From: an uncultured Burkholderiaceae bacterium
GTDB taxonomy: Bacteria > Pseudomonadota > Gammaproteobacteria > Burkholderiales > Burkholderiaceae
Direction of reading: 5' to 3'
Assembly: GCA_937871985.1 (NCBI GenBank)
Contig: CALMPB010000181.1
Coordinates: 1 to 19,529 of the forward strand
DNA length: 19,529 nt
The notes below the pieces were generated by a model. The model was not told the DNA's origin, did no database searches, and worked only from the letters and a program-made list of their open reading frames with translations. The first letter of the stretch is position 1, and each line of letters begins with the position of its first letter. Made by a program: the position numbers and the translations under genes. This document shows positions 15,445-19,529 of the stretch, piece by piece.

Positions 15445-15621
15445 ATGACGGAAAATCGTTCCAAGGATCTGCGCGGCGTGATCGAGAAATTGCCTCATTG
15501 GGTCAGAGCCGATCTGTCGTCCACCGACGCCGGATTGCGCGAGCGCGCGGAGGACGCGCTGCACGCGATACTGATCGCATCTCTCAATGGCGAGGAAGAT
15601 TCCTCGTCATCGCCGCGGTGA
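15445..15621 (+). CDS. Small protein of 58 residues coupled to the DUF6880-like gene
   Basis: An ATG at 15445 follows a strong Shine-Dalgarno sequence, AAGGAAGG at 15435-15442. The 58-residue product is mostly helical and charged, with VIEKLPHWVRADLSSTDAGL then RERAEDALHAILIASL, and ends in a serine-rich tail. The pattern of a P-x-W followed by an L-R-x-x-A helix recalls small sphingomonad proteins annotated DUF6771; this is from memory and not certain. Its TGA stop overlaps the next ATG by one base (TGATG), which implies translational coupling with the DUF6880-like gene and supports it being real. Confidence 0.65.
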   Translation: MTENRSKDLRGVIEKLPHWVRADLSSTDAGLRERAEDALHAILIASLNGEEDSSSSPR

Positions 15622-17006
15622 TGGCGCCTCGCAAGAAATCCGCCGGCGGCAGCCGCAAGCTCGATATCGACACGCTTGTCGCCCTCGGCGCTGAGCGGCT
15701 GGCTGGACTGATCCTTGCACAAACTCAATCCGACCCCGTGTTCGCGCGCACGGTGCGGATGGCGCTGACCGCGAAAGACGATGCCGGGGCGCTGGCGCAT
15801 GAGATCGACAAACGGCTCAAGACGATCCGGCGCTCACGCGGCTTTGTCGAATGGGATAAGGTGAAGCCGCTGGCGCGCGAACTGGACCAGCTCCGACAGA
15901 CGATCGCTGGCCCGCTTGCGCAGGCGTCGCCCGACCGGGCTGTCGAGCAGATGCGCCTCTTCCTGAGCCTCGCAGAATCCATCTTCGAGCGCATCGATGA
16001 CAGCAACGGCGCGATCGGCACGGTTTTTCGCGACGCGGGGGAGGACCTCGGCCGCCTCTGGGGGCATTCTCACGCTGGTGATGTAGAGACGCTCGCCGCG
16101 GAGGTGCTGCAGCTCATCGAGGCCGACGATTACGGTGTGTTCGATGAATTGCTCGACGCGATCTCGCCTGCTCTGGGCCGCGATGGCCGCGCTGCCATGC
16201 GACGCTTGCTGATGGCACGGCAGGGCGACGCGCCGGCAGATCGGCGGCGGCGTTACGACTTCAGAGTCGGGTGGCTGCTCCCCAAGCTTGCAGATCTCGA
16301 CGATGACGTCGACGCCTATATCGCCACCGTCGATCAGACTCGCCGGAACCCGCTGCTTAATGCCGAGGTTGCCGAACGGCTCATCGCCCATGATCGCGCC
16401 GACGAAGCGCTCGAGTGGATCGAGGCCCCCACCGATCGGTGCCACAACGATCGCGAGTTGGCGGCGCTCAAACTGCAGGCGCTGGAAAAGCTCAAGCGCA
16501 AGGACGACGCGCAATCCCAGCGCCGCCTTATCTTTGAACGCTGGCTGGATGCCGATGCGCTTCGAGCCTGGCTGAAGGCGCTGCCCGCTTTCGAGGATTT
16601 CGAGGCCGAGCAGCGTGCGCTCGACTATGTGCGTGATCAGGACCCCATCCTGGCGCTTGCCTTCCTGATCAACTGGCCGGACCTTACCCGCGCCGCCCGG
16701 CTTGTCCGCGATCATCACGCGCGGATGGATGGGCGCGCCTATGATGTGCTGCGACCTTCAGCAGAGCTGCTGGGCGCCAGCGATCCCGTCGCTGCTACGC
16801 TCCTCTATCGCCGCCTCGTCACGGCCGTGCTCGATCGCGCCAATTCAAAATATTACCCCTATGCCGCCCGGGATCTTGCCGCCGCATCGTCGCTGGCCGC
16901 CCTCATCAGCGACGATACCTCGCTTGCGTCGCATGGCGACTGGGTGGAGGAACTCCGCCGCGCGCATGGCCGCAAAATCGGCTTCTGGAGCCTCATTCGC
17001 GCCTGA
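15621..17006 (+). CDS. DUF6880-like protein
   Basis: From the ATG at 15621 the protein has 461 residues. It opens with a basic segment (MAPRKKSAGGSRK) and continues with LDIDTLVALGAERLAGLILA, an opening I associate with the DUF6880 family common in sphingomonads. The rest is strongly helical, with TPR-like helical pairs such as AEVAERLIAHDRADEALEWI at about residues 247-266. There is no enzyme motif, signal peptide or membrane segment. The start is set by the one-base TGATG overlap with the small upstream gene; the longer open frame has no family resemblance. The function is unknown; helical-repeat proteins like this usually bind other proteins. It may be island cargo or a chromosomal gene retained between defence genes and recombinase. 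Confidence 0.7.
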   Translation: MAPRKKSAGGSRKLDIDTLVALGAERLAGLILAQTQSDPVFARTVRMALTAKDDAGALAHEIDKRLKTIRRSRGFVEWDKVKPLARELDQLRQTIAGPLAQASPDRAVEQMRLFLSLAESIFERIDDSNGAIGTVFRDAGEDLGRLWGHSHAGDVETLAAEVLQLIEADDYGVFDELLDAISPALGRDGRAAMRRLLMARQGDAPADRRRRYDFRVGWLLPKLADLDDDVDAYIATVDQTRRNPLLNAEVAERLIAHDRADEALEWIEAPTDRCHNDRELAALKLQALEKLKRKDDAQSQRRLIFERWLDADALRAWLKALPAFEDFEAEQRALDYVRDQDPILALAFLINWPDLTRAARLVRDHHARMDGRAYDVLRPSAELLGASDPVAATLLYRRLVTAVLDRANSKYYPYAARDLAAASSLAALISDDTSLASHGDWVEELRRAHGRKIGFWSLIRA

Positions 17007-17292
17007 ACAGCATCGGGCGGCCCAAAGCGCCATCAACCGGCATGACGGCCCGCGAATCGAGTCGCACCGCCGGTTTTGTCCAAAGGCTGGTGCAATCGTT
17101 GGCACCAGGCCCCGCTTTCGGGACCGCACGGGAAAAAATTTTACTACGCTACCGGACGCCATCGGACGCCAGGAAACGACGGCGGCCGCCACAGGCCGCC
17201 AGCACCATTTTTGGCACTCTTGCGCGAGTTTTGCGCATCACCAATTCTGTCCGCGGGCAGCGCATCCCCCGCCAGCCGATGGATTAGAAGCT
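17007..17292. promoter_or_regulatory. Intergenic region upstream of the AlpA-like gene
   Basis: These 286 bases carry a perfect 7-bp inverted repeat with an 8-base spacer, CTGGTGC-AATCGTTG-GCACCAG at 17087-17108. An AT-rich run, AAAAAATTTTACTACG near 17133, and the stretch TTTTTGGCACTCTTGCGCGA near 17207 could be promoter parts for the AlpA-like and recombinase module. The inverted repeat may be an operator or a weak hairpin after the DUF6880-like gene; no T-run follows it directly. Confidence 0.3.
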
Positions 17293-17532
17293 ATGCAAAT
17301 CCTCGAGAAAATCGTTCGCCTCCGAACCGTCCGTGATCGCACCGGTCTCTCTAAAACGACCATTTATCGCAAAATCAGGGAAGGGACATTTCCGCGCCAG
17401 GTGCCGGTCAGCGCGCACGGCGCCGGCTGGTACGAGTCCGACATCAATCGCTGGATTGCGAACCCACCGGGCTATCGCGCCGGGAACGACAATAGCGACC
17501 ATATTGGACGCGACGGCCATGCGAAGGGATGA
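17293..17532 (+). CDS. AlpA-like transcriptional regulator
   Basis: This 79-residue protein is of the AlpA/phage_AlpA class, with a winged or MerR-like helix-turn-helix at about residues 8-55: VRDRTGLSKTTIYRKI, then GTFPRQVPVS and GWYESDINRWI. This is the classic pattern of small regulators that control integrase or excision genes in prophages and integrative elements. The ATG at 17293 gives the usual N-terminus; the longer open frame upstream runs through the DUF6880-like gene and is a shadow. It overlaps the next small gene by 14 bases and lies about 300 bases before the serine recombinase, so it likely regulates or assists excision. Confidence 0.85.
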   Translation: MQILEKIVRLRTVRDRTGLSKTTIYRKIREGTFPRQVPVSAHGAGWYESDINRWIANPPGYRAGNDNSDHIGRDGHAKG

Positions 17533-17716
17533 GGAGCCCGCACCTCATCCATCGTCAGGCGCGAACGACAATCTGCGCCTCCCCCGCCCCTCGCCGAAGG
17601 CGGAGGCCGCGCTCCGACAGATCGCTCGCCTCATCGGTCGACAAATGGCCCGCGAGGCGTTCGAGGCCCGGCATGCGGCGAACGATAACGAGCCGTCTCG
17701 CAATAACGTCACTTGA
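17519..17716 (+). CDS. Small protein of 65 residues beside the recombinase
   Basis: The ATG at 17519 lies inside the end of the AlpA-like gene, a 14-base overlap that suggests coupling. The 65-residue product has a proline-rich N-terminus, a central helix (AEAALRQIARLIGRQMAREA) and an AANDNEP tail. I recall similar short proteins with the NDN-P tail beside recombinases and plasmid genes in alphaproteobacteria. No function is known. It has no strong ribosome-binding site of its own. Confidence 0.55.
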   Translation: MRRDEEPAPHPSSGANDNLRLPRPSPKAEAALRQIARLIGRQMAREAFEARHAANDNEPSRNNVT

Positions 17717-17833
17717 TCCCGTGCAGGCTACTTGGTCGACGATCACCGACGTCAAACGACTTGGTGCGACCGCAAGCGTCCTGGGCGCTGAGCGGATTGG
17801 CACCCTGACAGGATCGATTTGACGGAGAGCCCC

Positions 17834-19519
17834 ATGACCCGCGTTGCCCTCTATGCCCGTTATTCCTCGGACCAGCAGAGCGCATCGTCGATCGACGATC
17901 AGTTGCGGATCTGCCGGGAGCACGCGGCGAGGGAAGGCTGGCAAGTCGTCGGCACCTACAAGGATGCGGCGATCTCGGGATCGAGCGTCACGCTGCGCCC
18001 CGGCATCCAGTCACTCCTCCAGGACGCCCAGGCGGGCCAATTCGATATGGTGCTGGCCGAAGCGCTCGACCGCGTCTCGCGCGATCAGGCCGATGTCGCG
18101 ACCCTCTACAAGCATATGCAGTTCGCCGGCGTCACCGTTATCACGCTCGCCGAGGGAGAGATCTCCGAACTGCACGTCGGGCTCAAGGGCACGATGAACG
18201 CACTGTTCCTCAAGGACCTCGCTCGCAAGACCCACCGCGGCCTGCGCGGCCGCGTCGAACAGGGCAAGGCGGGTGGTGGCCTCTGCTATGGCTATGACGT
18301 GGTGAAGCAACTCGACGCCCGCGGCGAGCCGGTGTGCGGCGAACGCACCATCAACCCCGCCGAGGCGACGGTTATCCAACGCATCTTCCGCGATTTCGCC
18401 AACGGGCTCAGCCCGCAGGCCATCGTACGCGCGCTCAACGCCGAACAAATCGTCGGCCCCGGCGGCAAGCTGTGGAGCCCGACCACGCTACGCGGCCACA
18501 TCAAACGCGGCACCGGCCTGCTCAACAACGAGCTCTATATTGGCAAACTGGTGTGGAACCGGCAGCGTTACGTCAAAGACCCGCGCACCGGCAAACGCGT
18601 CTCGCGCGTCAACCCGCAGTCCGAGTGGATTACCACCGACGTGCCGGAGCTGCGCATCCTCGACGACGCGCTGTGGCAAAAGGTAAAGGCACGCCAGGAA
18701 GCGATCACCATGCAGTTCGCCACGGCGATCGAGGCGACCCGTGCGCGCTTCCAGCTCAACGTGACCCACCGCCCCAAATCGCTCCTGTCGGGGCTGGTGA
18801 CCTGCGGCTGCTGCGGCGGTCCCTATGCCTTGCGCCTCAAAGGCCGCTTTGCCTGCTCCAACCATACCGATAACAAGAGCTGCGACAACAATCGCTCGAT
18901 TTCCCGGAGCGCGCTGGAATCCCGCGTGCTCGACGGCCTGCGCGACCGGTTGATGGCGCCGGAAATCGCCGCGGAGGCGGTTCGCGCCTATGCCGACGAG
19001 ACCAATCGCCGGAGCAAGGAGCGTCGCGCGGCGAACGCGGCTGACAAGGCGGCCCTCGACGCCGTCCTCAAATCGATCCGTCATTATCTGACGATGATCG
19101 CCGAAGGCCATGGTAGCCGCATGGTGGGTGAAGAGCTTCGCCGGCTCGAAGCCGAAGAAGACGCGATCCGGGCGCGGATGGAAGCGGCGCCGATCGAGAC
19201 GCCGGACATCCACCCCAACCTCGCCGAGATCTACCGCAAGAAGGTCGAGCGGCTGGCGGAAGCATTGAACCATCCGGCCGAGCGCGATGAAGCAGCGGGC
19301 GCGATCCGTGCCCTGATCGAACGCGTCGTGCTGACCCCGGGCGCGAACCGCGGCAAGGTCAATGCGGCGCTTCACGGCGAGTTCGGGACGATTCTCGAAT
19401 GGACGAGCAACGGCGCGGGCGTTCAAAACGCAACAGCCCCCGCCGCGGGTGCGGCGGGGGCTGTTATGCGTTCGGTGGTTGCGGGGACAGGATTTGAACC
19501 TGTGACCTTCAGGTTATGA
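17834..19519 (+). CDS. Large serine recombinase (site-specific integrase)
   Basis: This protein has 561 residues from the ATG at 17834, which is preferred to an in-frame TTG five codons earlier because GGAGAG lies at 17823-17828. The N-terminal resolvase/invertase domain contains RVALYARYSSDQQ with the likely nucleophile S11, and EALDRVSRDQAD with D79, R80 and R83. A recombinase DNA-binding domain follows (GGGLCYGYDV to LVWNRQRY), then a zinc ribbon of paired cysteines (TCGCCGGPY, RFACSNH, KSCDN) and a helical coiled-coil region at about 390-470. This is the domain order of large serine recombinases that integrate phages and islands. The final residues VVAGTGFEPVTFRL are encoded by the antisense of the tRNA-fMet gene, and a terminator hairpin lies inside the frame. 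It sits at the tRNA-proximal edge and is the best candidate for mobilising the island. Confidence 0.9.
   Translation: MTRVALYARYSSDQQSASSIDDQLRICREHAAREGWQVVGTYKDAAISGSSVTLRPGIQSLLQDAQAGQFDMVLAEALDRVSRDQADVATLYKHMQFAGVTVITLAEGEISELHVGLKGTMNALFLKDLARKTHRGLRGRVEQGKAGGGLCYGYDVVKQLDARGEPVCGERTINPAEATVIQRIFRDFANGLSPQAIVRALNAEQIVGPGGKLWSPTTLRGHIKRGTGLLNNELYIGKLVWNRQRYVKDPRTGKRVSRVNPQSEWITTDVPELRILDDALWQKVKARQEAITMQFATAIEATRARFQLNVTHRPKSLLSGLVTCGCCGGPYALRLKGRFACSNHTDNKSCDNNRSISRSALESRVLDGLRDRLMAPEIAAEAVRAYADETNRRSKERRAANAADKAALDAVLKSIRHYLTMIAEGHGSRMVGEELRRLEAEEDAIRARMEAAPIETPDIHPNLAEIYRKKVERLAEALNHPAERDEAAGAIRALIERVVLTPGANRGKVNAALHGEFGTILEWTSNGAGVQNATAPAAGAAGAVMRSVVAGTGFEPVTFRL
19432..19465 (-). terminator. 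Strong hairpin terminator, inside the recombinase frame and after tRNA-fMet
   Basis: A perfect 15-bp stem, AACAGCCCCCGCCGC with GCGGCGGGGGCTGTT, encloses the 4-base loop GGGT. On the minus strand it is followed by GCGTTTT and starts 10 bases after the CCA end of the tRNA, so it is best read as the tRNA terminator. It is symmetric and could also slow plus-strand transcription near the end of the recombinase gene. Confidence 0.75.
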
Positions 19520-19529
19520 GCCTGACGAG
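19476..19529 (-). tRNA. Initiator tRNA-Met (tRNA-fMet, CAU), partial
   Basis: The minus strand reads CTCGTCAGGCTCATAACC, then a TTCAAAT T-loop inside a CAGG/CCTG arm, and CCCCGCA as the 3' acceptor strand, followed by the encoded ACCA. The anticodon CAU lies at 19516-19518. The CTCGTC and GGTCACAGG surroundings match bacterial initiator tRNA, where the E. coli fMet gene reads GCTCGTCGGGCTCATAACCC; elongator tRNA-Met differs there. The 5' half lies beyond the window. It is a common integration neighbourhood for islands. Confidence 0.9.

Noticed and set aside
15156..15620. N-terminal extension of the DUF6880-like gene by 155 codons
   Set aside because: The extension is arginine-rich with no family resemblance and overlaps a better-supported small gene in another frame that ends exactly at the ATG at 15621.
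16702..17292. Long upstream open frame of the AlpA-like gene
   Set aside because: It reads through the DUF6880-like gene in another frame; AlpA-family proteins are short and the ATG at 17293 gives the normal length.

Overview
The window looks like part of a defence-rich genomic island in a GC-rich alphaproteobacterium, most likely a sphingomonad. This rests on overall style: high GC, the sphingomonad flavour of the small proteins beside the recombinase, and the recombinase C-terminus. I ran no database search, so names above family level are judgements from motifs.

Layout, left to right. Positions 1-779 are transposon debris: the end of an IS21-like element (1-54) sits inside the tnpB gene of an IS66-family element, whose outer end lies near 779. 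Positions 780-1040 hold no recognised gene. Positions 1041-8079 carry six closely packed minus-strand genes, read from right to left: a Septu-like pair (PtuA-like ATPase, PtuB-like HNH nuclease), then a phosphoribosyltransferase-fold protein, an ORC/CDC6-like P-loop ATPase, an unrecognised 321-residue protein and an N6-adenine DNA methyltransferase. Most junctions overlap or have only a few bases between them; the largest gap is 72 bases, between the HNH and phosphoribosyltransferase genes. A spacer of about 390 bases separates this cluster from a divergent plus-strand gene for a 1506-residue Avs-like STAND NTPase with an N-terminal PD-(D/E)XK-type nuclease. That gene ends at 12993 in a CTAG shared with the stop codon of a convergent minus-strand gene (12990-15143) for a nuclease-like protein with a C-terminal SEC-C zinc motif.

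Positions 15445-17006 hold a 58-residue small gene coupled to a DUF6880-like gene. Positions 17293-19519 are the mobility module: an AlpA-like regulator, an overlapping 65-residue protein and a large serine recombinase whose reading frame runs through a strong terminator hairpin into the antisense of the 3' half of an initiator tRNA-fMet gene. The tRNA is cut by the window end.

How it fits together (inference): the recombinase and AlpA-like protein move the island at or near the tRNA-fMet locus. The cargo combines several probable anti-phage units: a nuclease-ATPase pair, a methyltransferase-linked phosphoribosyltransferase/ORC-ATPase module and an Avs-type sensor nuclease. The SEC-C protein may be a fourth. 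The phosphoribosyltransferase/ATPase/unknown/methyltransferase module, possibly joined with the Septu-like pair into one six-gene operon, is the best candidate for a poorly described system.
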